This document shows, piece after piece, positions 1-8,257 of a DNA stretch of 64,000 nucleotides (position 1 is its first letter; the number at the start of each line of letters is the position of its first letter). The translations under genes were made by a program, and so were the position numbers. The stretch comes from an uncultured Eubacterium sp. Its GTDB lineage: Bacteria > Bacillota > Clostridia > Lachnospirales > Lachnospiraceae. The stretch spans positions 108,943-172,942 of the forward strand of contig CAJUBZ010000001.1 of the NCBI GenBank assembly GCA_910584795.1, given 5' to 3'. A model generated the notes under the pieces. That model saw nothing but the letters and a program-made list of their open reading frames with translations. It searched no databases and was not told the DNA's origin.

Positions 1-303
1 GTTTGATGAAGTTTTTTTTGTTCGTGTTCCATTCAGAGTACTGGAATTGATTTTGGAGATATCACTGTTTGTATTGTGCTTGTCAAATAATAATTCGTAT
101 TTGTCACACATATTGAAGCAGGCATCAATAATCTTTGATTCATCTTTTCGTTTGTTTGAATAGATTGTTATGGTACATACAGTATCAAAACAAAAATGAG
201 TATATATTCTTGGCTCGTTGATTCTTGATTCTGTAGCACAACCGGAAAATTGGGTTATTATCAGTACAAAAATAAATAAATAATAAATGATTTTGTATCT
301 CAT
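1..303 (-). CDS. apbE: FAD:protein FMN transferase, ApbE family lipoprotein (N-terminal part, cut by window start)
   Basis: Reading the minus strand from an ATG at 303 gives 101 codons with no stop before the window edge. Residues 1-21 form a hydrophobic signal segment ending in a lipobox-like FSGC, so a membrane-anchored lipoprotein is expected. It is followed by FDTVCTITIY, which fits the conserved first strand of ApbE proteins, and by YELLFDKHNTNSDISKIN, typical of the family. ApbE attaches FMN to threonines of redox proteins such as RnfG and NqrC subunits. An AAGGAG ribosome binding site lies just upstream of the start. It is divergent from the NusG-II / Gx-transporter genes, which are often neighbours of apbE or rnf genes in clostridia. 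The catalytic C-terminal part is outside the window. Confidence 0.85.
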   Translation of the reverse strand, partial: MRYKIIYYLFIFVLIITQFSGCATESRINEPRIYTHFCFDTVCTITIYSNKRKDESKIIDACFNMCDKYELLFDKHNTNSDISKINSSTLNGTRTKKTSSN

Positions 304-328
304 TGAAACTCTCCTTAAATTAAATATT

Positions 329-356
329 AATATAACATAGAAATATATTTATTCAA
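329..356 (-). promoter_or_regulatory. Probable promoter of apbE
   Basis: On the minus strand, TTGAAT (351-356) and TATATT (329-334) are separated by 16 bases and point towards the apbE start. The assignment rests on consensus match only. Confidence 0.45.
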
Positions 357-365
357 ATAAAAGAT

Positions 366-394
366 TTGTAAGATAAAAATTTATATGCTATGAT
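366..394 (+). promoter_or_regulatory. Sigma-A type promoter of the NusG-II/Gx/ruvAB run
   Basis: TTGTAA (366-371) is followed after 17 bases by TATGAT (389-394), and TGC just before the -10 gives an extended -10 element. It lies 58 bases before the chosen start of the NusG-II gene, which argues against the upstream ATG at 395 as the real start. Confidence 0.6.
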
Positions 395-451
395 ATGAAA
401 AGGGTAAACATTCGTTCTGTTTTTGTGCTGAAAAGGAGCAAAATAAAAACT

Positions 452-811
452 ATGAAAAAATATAAAAAAGATATCATAATAATTGCAATTTTATTATTCA
501 CAGTTTTGGGAACCTATTTTATTTTTTTTCTCATGAATCATAAAGAAGCACGATATGTTTATATATACAAAGGAGATACTCTTATTGAAACATATTCACT
601 AAATAAAAATGAAGCATATGATATTGAAATTGACAATGACTTTAACCGTGTTGTTATAAATCAGGGAACAGTTTTTATTGAAGATGCGGATTGCCCTGAT
701 AAATTATGTGTGAAACAGGGAAAAATTTCTAAAAGCGGCGAGAGTATTATTTGTCTGCCGCATAAAGTTGTTGTAAAAATATCAGCAGAAGAGAGGGAAA
801 ACGATGACTAA
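452..811 (+). CDS. NusG domain II-containing small membrane-anchored protein
   Basis: This is a short protein of 119 residues. It has a lysine-rich start, one membrane segment at about residues 8-30, and an extracytoplasmic NusG-II-like beta domain. The C-terminal half carries a CPDKLC pair and a later ICLPHK segment, as in the family of stand-alone NusG domain II proteins. The open frame could begin at 395, but that ATG overlaps the promoter and has no ribosome binding site. The ATG at 452 is preceded by AAGGAG, so I use it. It overlaps the next gene by 8 bases, which implies translational coupling with the Gx transporter. The biochemical role of these proteins is not established. Linkage to apbE and Gx transporters suggests a part in flavin or redox-linked membrane functions, which is inference. 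Confidence 0.75.
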   Translation: MKKYKKDIIIIAILLFTVLGTYFIFFLMNHKEARYVYIYKGDTLIETYSLNKNEAYDIEIDNDFNRVVINQGTVFIEDADCPDKLCVKQGKISKSGESIICLPHKVVVKISAEERENDD

Positions 812-1313
812 AAAAATAGCGGTTACAGCATTATTTACAGCGTTTGCTGTAATATTAGGTTATGTTGAAACCTTTCTTCCGGTAATTGGGATTCCGGGAA
901 TAAAATTAGGTCTGGCAAATCTTTCTATTGTGCTGGCTTTATATATCTTAGGGAACAGAGAGGCTGTGGTGATTAACTTTGTACGCATTCTGCTGGTGGG
1001 ATTTATGTTTGGCAATATGTTTGCCATTGCATACAGTCTGGCTGGAGCAGGACTTAGTTATATCATTATGATTGGGGCGAAAAAAATAAAATTGTCAATG
1101 ATTACTGTAGCAATACTGGGAGGTGTTTTCCATAATATAGGTCAGATGATTGTTGCAGGTATGGTAGTGGAGACATATGGTATATTTGCATATATTCCGG
1201 TTCTAATGTTATCAGGAATAATTACAGGAATGTTAATTGGAATATTAGCTGTCTTTATTTACAATAGAGTGTATAAGTATATTTTTAATGAGATTGGGAG
1301 TGATATAAAATGA
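804..1313 (+). CDS. Gx transporter family / heptaprenyl diphosphate synthase component I-like membrane protein
   Basis: The protein is a 169-residue integral membrane protein with about five hydrophobic helices. It contains the family pattern near the N-terminus (IPGIKLGLANLSIVLALY), which matches the Hpre_diP_synt_I / Gx transporter family. Members resemble S-components of ECF transporters. The old name, heptaprenyl diphosphate synthase component I, is probably not a true activity. The gene overlaps the NusG-II gene by 8 bases and ruvA by 4 (ATGA), so all three are likely one transcript. The substrate cannot be told from the sequence. Confidence 0.75.
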   Translation: MTKKIAVTALFTAFAVILGYVETFLPVIGIPGIKLGLANLSIVLALYILGNREAVVINFVRILLVGFMFGNMFAIAYSLAGAGLSYIIMIGAKKIKLSMITVAILGGVFHNIGQMIVAGMVVETYGIFAYIPVLMLSGIITGMLIGILAVFIYNRVYKYIFNEIGSDIK

Positions 1314-1900
1314 TTTCATATATTATCGGAGTGGTCGATTCCATTGAGAGTGACAGAGTCATAGTGGAACATAATGAGATGGGATATAATATTTTTATGC
1401 CAAATGCATCACTGGAAAGGATTGGTGTAGGCGAAAAGTTAAAGATCTATACATATTTTAGTGTCAGAGAAGATGCAATGCAGTTATATGGTTTCCTGAC
1501 AAAAGATGAGTTAGAGTTATTTAAGAAGCTTATCGCTGTCAGTGGTGTTGGACCCAAGGGAGGACTGGCGATTATTTCAGCCTGTCCCGGTGATTCTCTA
1601 CAGATGGCGATTATCTCAGGAGATGCTAAAGCTATCTCAAAAGCACAGGGAATCGGTGCAAAGACAGCACAGCGTATCATTATTGAGTTAAAAGATAAGA
1701 TTGACATTGAGGATATGATTTCTGTGAAAGGTACAGAGAAGGCCACTGTTAATTCAACAGTACAGTCTGATGCAATTGAAGCTTTACTGGCTCTTGGATA
1801 TTCTAGAACAGATGCTTTTAACGCAGTAAAGAAAGTAGAAATTTCAGAGAACATGGATGTGGAATTTGTACTGAAATCAGCTTTAAAAAATATTATGTAA
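1310..1900 (+). CDS. ruvA: Holliday junction branch migration protein RuvA
   Basis: RuvA forms the tetramer that binds four-way DNA junctions and loads the RuvB motor. The 196-residue product has the usual size. It has an N-terminal OB-fold (from MISYIIGVV), a helix-hairpin-helix region (LIAVSGVGPKGGLAII and AQGIGAKTAQRII), and a C-terminal domain III with ALLALGYSRTDA for RuvB contact. The start overlaps the upstream stop by 4 bases. ruvB follows 52 bases downstream, the standard ruvAB arrangement. Confidence 0.97.
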   Translation: MISYIIGVVDSIESDRVIVEHNEMGYNIFMPNASLERIGVGEKLKIYTYFSVREDAMQLYGFLTKDELELFKKLIAVSGVGPKGGLAIISACPGDSLQMAIISGDAKAISKAQGIGAKTAQRIIIELKDKIDIEDMISVKGTEKATVNSTVQSDAIEALLALGYSRTDAFNAVKKVEISENMDVEFVLKSALKNIM

Positions 1901-1952
1901 CAGTTTTAAGCAGATGGCATTAATGAATTAAATTAAAAACAGAGGAATAGAA

Positions 1953-2951
1953 ATGAGCAAGAGAATTATTCAAACAGAAATGGCATCAGAAGATGTTGTA
2001 ATTGAAAAAGGTCTTCGGCCCGAAACGCTGGAACAGTATGTAGGGCAGAAAAAAGCGAAAACAAATCTGAAAATATTTATTGAGGCAGCAAAGTCTAGAA
2101 ATGAACCTTTAGATCATGTACTTTTTTATGGGCCTCCAGGACTGGGAAAGACGACACTGGCATCTATTATTGCAAATGAGATGGGAGTAAATATAAAGGT
2201 TACATCTGGACCGGCAATAGAAAAACCGGGAGAGATGGCAGCCATACTGAATAATCTTTCAGAAAATGATATATTGTTTATAGATGAAATACATAGATTA
2301 AACAGACAGGTAGAAGAAGTTCTATATCCTGCAATGGAGGATTACTCTATAGATATTATGATAGGAAAAGGACAAGGAGCCCGTTCGATCAGATTGGATC
2401 TGCCGAAATTTACATTGGTTGGAGCGACAACCAGAGCAGGGCTTCTCACAGCACCTCTAAGAGACCGTTTTGGAGTAATAAATAAGCTGGAATTTTATTC
2501 GGTAGATGAACTGAAGCAGATTATCACCCGCTCAGCATCATTACTGGGAGTAGAGATTGAAGAAAATGGAGCCGTTGAGATGGCAAGACGCTCCAGAGGA
2601 ACGCCAAGACTAGCCAACAGACTGTTAAAGAGGGTGCGTGATTTTGCACAGGTAAAATATGATGGAATCATTACGTATGATGTGGCGAATAAGGCATTAG
2701 ATATGCTTGAAGTGGATAAATTAGGATTAGACAAAGGCGATAGAAGTATTCTCGAAACAATTATTTATAAGTTTTCAGGAGGACCGGTGGGACTGGATAC
2801 GCTGGCTGCGGCATTAGGTGAGGATTCAGGTACATTGGAAGATGTATATGAGCCATATCTGATACAGAATGGTCTGATTCAGAGAACTCCCCGGGGGAGA
2901 ATTGTTACAGACCTTGCATATACACATATTGGTATTGAAAATAATATCTAA
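1953..2951 (+). CDS. ruvB: Holliday junction branch migration ATPase RuvB
   Basis: RuvB is the hexameric AAA+ motor that drives branch migration with RuvA. The 332-residue protein has Walker A GPPGLGKT at residues 60-67, Walker B LFIDEIHR, and sensor 1 at LVGATTRAGLL. The C-terminal winged helix ends in a region like LIQRTPRGR, the family's DNA-contacting wing. The length is typical. The start codon is preceded by a GAGGAA ribosome binding site. ruvC is absent here. recU, the Gram-positive resolvase, is at 28.9 kb. Confidence 0.98.
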   Translation: MSKRIIQTEMASEDVVIEKGLRPETLEQYVGQKKAKTNLKIFIEAAKSRNEPLDHVLFYGPPGLGKTTLASIIANEMGVNIKVTSGPAIEKPGEMAAILNNLSENDILFIDEIHRLNRQVEEVLYPAMEDYSIDIMIGKGQGARSIRLDLPKFTLVGATTRAGLLTAPLRDRFGVINKLEFYSVDELKQIITRSASLLGVEIEENGAVEMARRSRGTPRLANRLLKRVRDFAQVKYDGIITYDVANKALDMLEVDKLGLDKGDRSILETIIYKFSGGPVGLDTLAAALGEDSGTLEDVYEPYLIQNGLIQRTPRGRIVTDLAYTHIGIENNI

Positions 2952-2997
2952 AAATGTTATTCTATAATTATGAAAAATTTTTAGGAGGAAGGATAAA

Positions 2998-4143
2998 ATG
3001 AGAAAGAATTTATTCAAAAAAGTTGCAGCTACAGTAATGACATTAACAATGGTAGTTGGCTTAGTCGGTGCAGTACCTGCCGCTGTGAAAAAAGGTACAG
3101 ATATATCCAATGGTGTGAAATGGCAGGGATTCTCCATTCATACAAGAGAGGATAAAGGTGAATGGGAAGATGCATTAAAGAAAGACGGTCAGAAGTATAT
3201 GAATACTGCTGATACAAAGAAGAGTTATGGTGAAAATGCAAAAATAACTTCACAGACACCAAGTAGTTTCTTAATGGATATTACAAGTACAGGATGGAGC
3301 GCAAACTGGGCTCCTACAGGAAAAAAAGATGCGAAAGGTAATGCAATCTGGGGTTGTGTAGGAAATAACCCATGGGGTGTTACAGCAAAGAAAATCTTAA
3401 AGATTGAAAAAGGTCGTACATACACAGCTACTTTCAAGATTAAGAGCACACTTCAGAATGAAATTATGGAGTCTAAGGAACGTCCTGATGGTACAGGATA
3501 TAATGTAGGAACAGGAAAATACAATTATATCAAACATGTTCATGTAAAGGCATACAGAAATCATAAAAAAGACGGAGATCCTGGAATTAAAGGAACAAAA
3601 GTTACTGCTACATATAAAGGACAGAATGTAGTAACTACTACAAAAGCAGATGCTACTAAGACAAAATATAATGTAATTGCACTTGACAGCAGAAATAATG
3701 ATTATGTTGATGTTACAGTGAAATTCACAGTTGATGGTGATAATATTGCTTATAAGCAGAACACATGTGGTATTATGATTGCAATGGGAGCATTCTTATA
3801 TAGTTTCCCTGATGAAAATGACATGAAGGGTACTGTTGAAGTAAAAGACTTTAAGGTTGTTGCAGGTGATAAAGTTGCTACATCTAAGTTGAAAAAAGTA
3901 AAAGCAGGAAAGAAGAAAATCAGTGTTTCTACAAAGAAAGTAAAGGGTGCAAAATCATATGAATTCCAGTATGCACCAAAGAAAACTTTTGTAGGAAAGA
4001 AGACTGTTAAGTCAAAGAAACCTTCTACTGTATTAAAAGGAAAGAAGATTAAATCAAAGAAAACTGTATATGTTAGAGTTCGTGTTAAGACTAAGAAAGG
4101 TTATACAGTTTGGTCAGCTCCAAAGAAAGTTAAAGTAAAATAA
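2998..4143 (+). CDS. Secreted lysine-rich protein with a carbohydrate-binding-like domain and FnIII-like C-terminus
   Basis: The 381-residue product begins with a signal peptide (residues 1 to about 28, MRKNLFKKVAATVMTLTMVV then a small-residue cleavage region). Residues about 35-295 look like a beta-sandwich of the CBM_4_9 type, with NPWGVTAKKILKIEKGRTY resembling the family core, rich in Trp and Tyr. The last 85 residues are a very lysine-rich FnIII-like repeat ending VWSAPKKVKVK, a pattern common in secreted clostridial proteins and possibly wall-associated. No catalytic motif is visible. A strong AGGAGG site precedes the start. It sits between two housekeeping genes, ruvB and zapA, and may have its own promoter. 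Function is unknown beyond probable glycan or wall binding. Confidence 0.65.
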   Translation: MRKNLFKKVAATVMTLTMVVGLVGAVPAAVKKGTDISNGVKWQGFSIHTREDKGEWEDALKKDGQKYMNTADTKKSYGENAKITSQTPSSFLMDITSTGWSANWAPTGKKDAKGNAIWGCVGNNPWGVTAKKILKIEKGRTYTATFKIKSTLQNEIMESKERPDGTGYNVGTGKYNYIKHVHVKAYRNHKKDGDPGIKGTKVTATYKGQNVVTTTKADATKTKYNVIALDSRNNDYVDVTVKFTVDGDNIAYKQNTCGIMIAMGAFLYSFPDENDMKGTVEVKDFKVVAGDKVATSKLKKVKAGKKKISVSTKKVKGAKSYEFQYAPKKTFVGKKTVKSKKPSTVLKGKKIKSKKTVYVRVRVKTKKGYTVWSAPKKVKVK

Positions 4144-4215
4144 TATATTTTCTTCTTTTAATTTTAAAAGATTTGTGATATTATATTGAATGATTTTACG
4201 TACAAGGAGATAGTT

Positions 4216-4614
4216 ATGTCATCAAAGAACTATATCGATGTTATTATCGATGGGAAAATCTATAATATTGGTGGATTTGAAAGTGAAGCTTATTTACAAA
4301 AAGTTGCTACATACATCAATAATATGATTTTAGATTTTAAACAGAATGAAAGTTATCGCATGCAGAATATGGATATGCAGCGGATACTTCTTGAGATTAA
4401 TATTGCAAATGACTATTTTAAAGCAAAAAAACAAGCAGATTTGCTTGAAGGGGATTTAGAGTTAAAAGAAAAAGAAGTATATGATTTGAAACATGAGTTG
4501 ATTGTTTCTGACTCTAAAGCAGAGACAGCATCAAAAGAGTTAAATGAAGCTTTAGAAAAGATTAAAAATCTTGAAAAAGAAATTATCAAGCTTCAGACAG
4601 AGCTTAAAAAGTAA
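4216..4614 (+). CDS. zapA: Cell division protein ZapA
   Basis: ZapA binds and cross-links FtsZ filaments at the division ring. The 132-residue protein has the N-terminal ZapA head (VIIDGKIYNIGGFESEAYLQKVATYIN region) followed by a long coiled coil through about residue 130, rich in Lys/Glu/Leu heptads. It is longer than E. coli ZapA, as is common in clostridia. An upstream in-frame ATG at 4186 exists, but AAGGAGATAG lies directly before the ATG at 4216, so this start is preferred. A terminator-like hairpin follows the stop by 5 bases. The next gene encodes a U32 protein, a common neighbour of zapA in Firmicutes. Confidence 0.88.
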   Translation: MSSKNYIDVIIDGKIYNIGGFESEAYLQKVATYINNMILDFKQNESYRMQNMDMQRILLEINIANDYFKAKKQADLLEGDLELKEKEVYDLKHELIVSDSKAETASKELNEALEKIKNLEKEIIKLQTELKK

Positions 4615-4619
4615 TTCAG

Positions 4620-4648
4620 ACGATCAGGCTTCGGCCTGGTCGTTTATT
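4620..4648 (+). terminator. Hairpin after zapA with TTCG loop
   Basis: A 10-bp stem (4620-4629 with 4634-4643, one G-T pair) is closed by a TTCG tetraloop and followed by a short T-rich stretch. The U-tract is weak (TTATTAC), so termination may be partial and allow read-through into the U32 gene. Confidence 0.6.
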
Positions 4649-4673
4649 ACTTTAAGGCATTAGGAGGAATATC

Positions 4674-6824
4674 ATGTCGATAGAGTTACTAGCACCCGGC
4701 GGAAGTTATGATAGTGTTATTGCAGCTTTAAATGCAGGAGCAGATGCTGTTTATACTGGGGGTAATTTATTTGGTGCCAGAGCAAATGCTCAAAATCTTA
4801 CATTAGATGAGTTATATTCTGTTATTGATTATGCGCATTTGTTTGGCAGGAAAATATATTTGACAATTAATACGCTTATTAAAGAAAAAGAAATTGAAGA
4901 ACAACTATTTAATTATCTTCTGCCTTTGTATGAGTATGGTTTGGATGCAGTTATTGTACAGGATATGGGAGTTCTATTATTTATAAAAGAAAATTTTCCG
5001 GAATTACATATCCATGCCAGTACGCAAATGACGATTTCAGGAAAATTAACTGTGAAAGAATTAGAAAAATTAGGAGTATCAAGAATTGTAACCCCAAGAG
5101 AATTATCTATTAATGAAATTAAGATGATACATGATTCGTCAGAAATGGAAATTGAAAGTTTTGTTCATGGTGCATTATGTTATTGTTATTCCGGTCAGTG
5201 TTTCATGAGTAGTTATATTGGAGGAAGAAGTGGTAATCGTGGACAGTGTGCACAGCCATGCAGAATGGAATATGATATTATAAAAAATGGAAAACTATTA
5301 AATAATGGTAATAATAAATATGTATTAAGCCCTAAAGACATTTGTACATTAAGGATTTTACCGGATATTATTGAAGCGGGTGTGTATTCATTAAAAATAG
5401 AAGGAAGAATGAAGAAGCCAGAATATGTGGCAGGAGTAGTAAGTATATACAGGAAATATATCGACAAGTATTTTAACGATAAAGAAAAATATAATGTTGA
5501 TGAGAACGATATAAAACTTCTTGCAGATTTATTTAACAGAAATGGATTTAGTGAGAGCTATTATTATAAACATAATGGTTCAGACATGCTTTCATTAAAG
5601 AAACCGGTATTTCGAACAGAGAATATAGAGTTTGTTCAGTTTTTGAAAGAGAATTATGGTGGTGAAAGGAAGAAATATCCGTTGGATATTTCTGTTATCA
5701 TTGAAAAAAACAAGCCAATAAAGTTGAGTACTCAGATAAATGGAGAGGATATTGTTTTTCAGGGAGAAAGACCGCTTATCGCTGAGAACAGACCAATTAC
5801 TGAGGATATTGTCTTGAAACAGTTATCAAAATTAGGTAATACAAGTTTTGAAATTCATAGCATAGATATTCGATTATCAGATGATGTTTTTGTTCAGGTT
5901 GGATATTTAAATCAGTTAAGAAGAGATTTTATAGAGAAAGTAAAAAAATGTATTTTATCTAAAGACAGAAGAAAAAAAGTAGAACAAAAAAAATACACAA
6001 AAGTGAGATATCATTATGACAGACTTAGTATCAATGTTTTAGTATCAGATTTTAAACAGTTGAATTCTGTATTGAAAAATAAATATGTAAATAGAATATA
6101 TATGGAGGAATATGCTTTTCACGAAAAAGATGTTACGACTCTGATAAAAAAAATACATGAAGAAGATAAAGAAGTATTTCTTGCTATGCCATATATGTTT
6201 CGAGAGAAGGATAAAAAGACATTTCATAAAAAATTTGGAGATGATCTGCTTAAGTTTGACGGATTCTTAATCCGTAATATAGAACAATACTATTATTTAG
6301 ACAAGAATGGTCTGGAAAATAATTATGTTTTTGATTATAATGTTTATACATATAATACCATTGCAAAAGACTATTATTTGAGTGAGGAGATTGTTCCAAC
6401 AATACCTTTAGAATTAAATTACAGGGAATTAAAAGATAGAGGCTGTGAAAAAGAAGAATTTATTGCATATGGGTATATGCCTGTTATGATTTCAGCAGGA
6501 TGTGGTTTAAAGACATGTAAACAATGTGATAGTAAGAATTCCACATATGAAATTAGAGATCGGTTAAATAATAAATTTGCCACTAAGTGTGTATGTGATT
6601 ATTGTTATAATATTATGTATAATTGCAAACCATTATCTTTATTGGGATATGCAGATGAAATTAAATCTCTTAATCCTGGAAGCATCAGGTTAAATTATAC
6701 TTTTGAAACTGAAAATCAGGTAAGAGATAGTCTGGAACGGTATATCAATGTGTTTATAGATAATCATAAGATAACGGATAATACAGATTCTACAAGAGGA
6801 CATTTTAAAAGAGGCGTATTGTAG
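4674..6824 (+). CDS. U32 family peptidase-like protein (long form with DUF3656-like C-terminus)
   Basis: The 716-residue protein starts with the typical U32 opening (ELLAPGGSYDSVIAALNAGADAVY). It contains the U32 signature ESFVHGALCYCYSGQCFMS, followed by a Cys-rich stretch (GNRGQCAQPC) that in characterised members helps bind an Fe-S cluster. Known relatives, RlhA and TrhP of E. coli, hydroxylate rRNA or tRNA bases, while older work describes collagenase activity. The exact substrate here is not decided by sequence. The middle and C-terminal regions match the long clostridial form and include a second Cys cluster (CGLKTCKQC and CVCDYC) that may bind metal. AGGAGG precedes the start. It is followed at 17 bases by the FtsW/RodA gene. 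Confidence 0.85.
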   Translation: MSIELLAPGGSYDSVIAALNAGADAVYTGGNLFGARANAQNLTLDELYSVIDYAHLFGRKIYLTINTLIKEKEIEEQLFNYLLPLYEYGLDAVIVQDMGVLLFIKENFPELHIHASTQMTISGKLTVKELEKLGVSRIVTPRELSINEIKMIHDSSEMEIESFVHGALCYCYSGQCFMSSYIGGRSGNRGQCAQPCRMEYDIIKNGKLLNNGNNKYVLSPKDICTLRILPDIIEAGVYSLKIEGRMKKPEYVAGVVSIYRKYIDKYFNDKEKYNVDENDIKLLADLFNRNGFSESYYYKHNGSDMLSLKKPVFRTENIEFVQFLKENYGGERKKYPLDISVIIEKNKPIKLSTQINGEDIVFQGERPLIAENRPITEDIVLKQLSKLGNTSFEIHSIDIRLSDDVFVQVGYLNQLRRDFIEKVKKCILSKDRRKKVEQKKYTKVRYHYDRLSINVLVSDFKQLNSVLKNKYVNRIYMEEYAFHEKDVTTLIKKIHEEDKEVFLAMPYMFREKDKKTFHKKFGDDLLKFDGFLIRNIEQYYYLDKNGLENNYVFDYNVYTYNTIAKDYYLSEEIVPTIPLELNYRELKDRGCEKEEFIAYGYMPVMISAGCGLKTCKQCDSKNSTYEIRDRLNNKFATKCVCDYCYNIMYNCKPLSLLGYADEIKSLNPGSIRLNYTFETENQVRDSLERYINVFIDNHKITDNTDSTRGHFKRGVL

Positions 6825-6841
6825 TATATGGGAGACAAACA

Positions 6842-8257
6842 ATGAGTACATTTTTAATAATCGTAACAAAATACCTGTTTATTTTACTAATGTTTTTTTA
6901 TGTGTGGGAGTGTTTCAGTGCACTCAGATGTAAGAATCCATATAAAGCTTCCGGTATTTTTCAGAGACAAAACGGAATAATATTTTTAACTTATTTTCTT
7001 GGAATTGCAACAATATATTTAAATCAGCAGGATACAACAGATATCGGAGTCATCGTATTAGGCGGAGCACAGTTATGTTATCTGATTGTCGTATTGGGAA
7101 TATTCCCGATTATTTATCCGAATATAAATAAAGCAATTTTGAGTAATATGTGTATGCTTTTAACAATTGGATTTATTATTCTTGCAAGATTGAGATTCCA
7201 AAACAGTATCAAGCAGTTTATTATTGTTGCGATTGTATCAATGGCATCTTTGGTTGTTCCATATTTAATGAGTAAGTATGAAATGTGGAAATCATTTACG
7301 TGGATATATTGTCTGGTAGGAATTGGATTATTATCTAGTGTTTTGATATTAGGACAGGAAACAGGTGGAGCAAATTTGTCAATTAAAATTGGTGGGTTTG
7401 CATTTCAGCCATCAGAGTTTGTAAAGATTATATTTGTATTTTTTATAGCGGGGCTTCTCAGCCGCTCAGCAGAGTTTAAAAATATTGTTTTGTCTGCGGT
7501 AATGGCAGGAATACATGTTTTGATTTTGGTTGCATCCAGAGATCTTGGCAGTGCTTTAATTTTCTTTATGGTGTATGTGTTTATGGTATATATTGGTACT
7601 AGAAAGGCACGTTATATATTTATATGTTTTGGAGGATTATCTATTGCCTCAATATTAGCATATAGACTTTTTGCCCATGTCCGTGTCCGTGTGAGTGTCT
7701 GGATGGATCCGTGGGCAGATCCAAGAGATACAGGGTACCAGATTACACAGTCACTATTTGCTTTAGGAAATGGTGGTCTGACAGGAACCGGCCTTTATCA
7801 GGGACAGCCAAAAGATATTCCGGTTGTAGATCAGGATTTTATTTTTTCAGCCATTGGTGAGGAGTTCGGTGCAATTTTCGCTATATTATTGATTGTTGTA
7901 TGTTTAACTTGTTTTATAGCATTTTTAAATACTGCCATGCAGCAAATCAGTTTATTTAATAAATTAGTTTGTGTGGGACTTGGTATACAATATGCAGTAC
8001 AGATTATTGTTACAGTTGGTGGAGCGATTAATATGATTCCATCCACCGGTGTGACATTCCCATTACTTAGTTATGGTGGAAGTTCTATATTGAGTACATT
8101 GATTGTATTTGCAATCATACAAGGACTGGCTATTGTAGGAACAACAAAACATCAGGCAAAAAGAAAAGTACCACGAAAAGGAGCGAAACATGTCAAGGAA
8201 AGAAACACCCAGGAAATCAGAATCGTTGAAAACACCCAGGAAATCAAAATCCGTTAG
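6842..8257 (+). CDS. FtsW/RodA/SpoVE family lipid II polymerase (SEDS protein)
   Basis: SEDS proteins polymerise lipid II into glycan strands with a partner class B PBP. The 471-residue protein has about ten or more membrane helices. It carries family signatures including GFAFQPSEFVKIIFVFF, RDLGSALIFF and the C-terminal PSTGVTFPLLSYGGSS. An N-terminal extension of several helices precedes the core, as in clostridial FtsW-like proteins encoded with a PBP. The last 68 bases overlap the pbp gene in another frame and contain a 27-bp direct repeat read by both genes. Co-translation with the PBP points to a dedicated SEDS-PBP pair. Whether it serves elongation, division or sporulation cannot be decided. 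Confidence 0.9.
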   Translation: MSTFLIIVTKYLFILLMFFYVWECFSALRCKNPYKASGIFQRQNGIIFLTYFLGIATIYLNQQDTTDIGVIVLGGAQLCYLIVVLGIFPIIYPNINKAILSNMCMLLTIGFIILARLRFQNSIKQFIIVAIVSMASLVVPYLMSKYEMWKSFTWIYCLVGIGLLSSVLILGQETGGANLSIKIGGFAFQPSEFVKIIFVFFIAGLLSRSAEFKNIVLSAVMAGIHVLILVASRDLGSALIFFMVYVFMVYIGTRKARYIFICFGGLSIASILAYRLFAHVRVRVSVWMDPWADPRDTGYQITQSLFALGNGGLTGTGLYQGQPKDIPVVDQDFIFSAIGEEFGAIFAILLIVVCLTCFIAFLNTAMQQISLFNKLVCVGLGIQYAVQIIVTVGGAINMIPSTGVTFPLLSYGGSSILSTLIVFAIIQGLAIVGTTKHQAKRKVPRKGAKHVKERNTQEIRIVENTQEIKIR

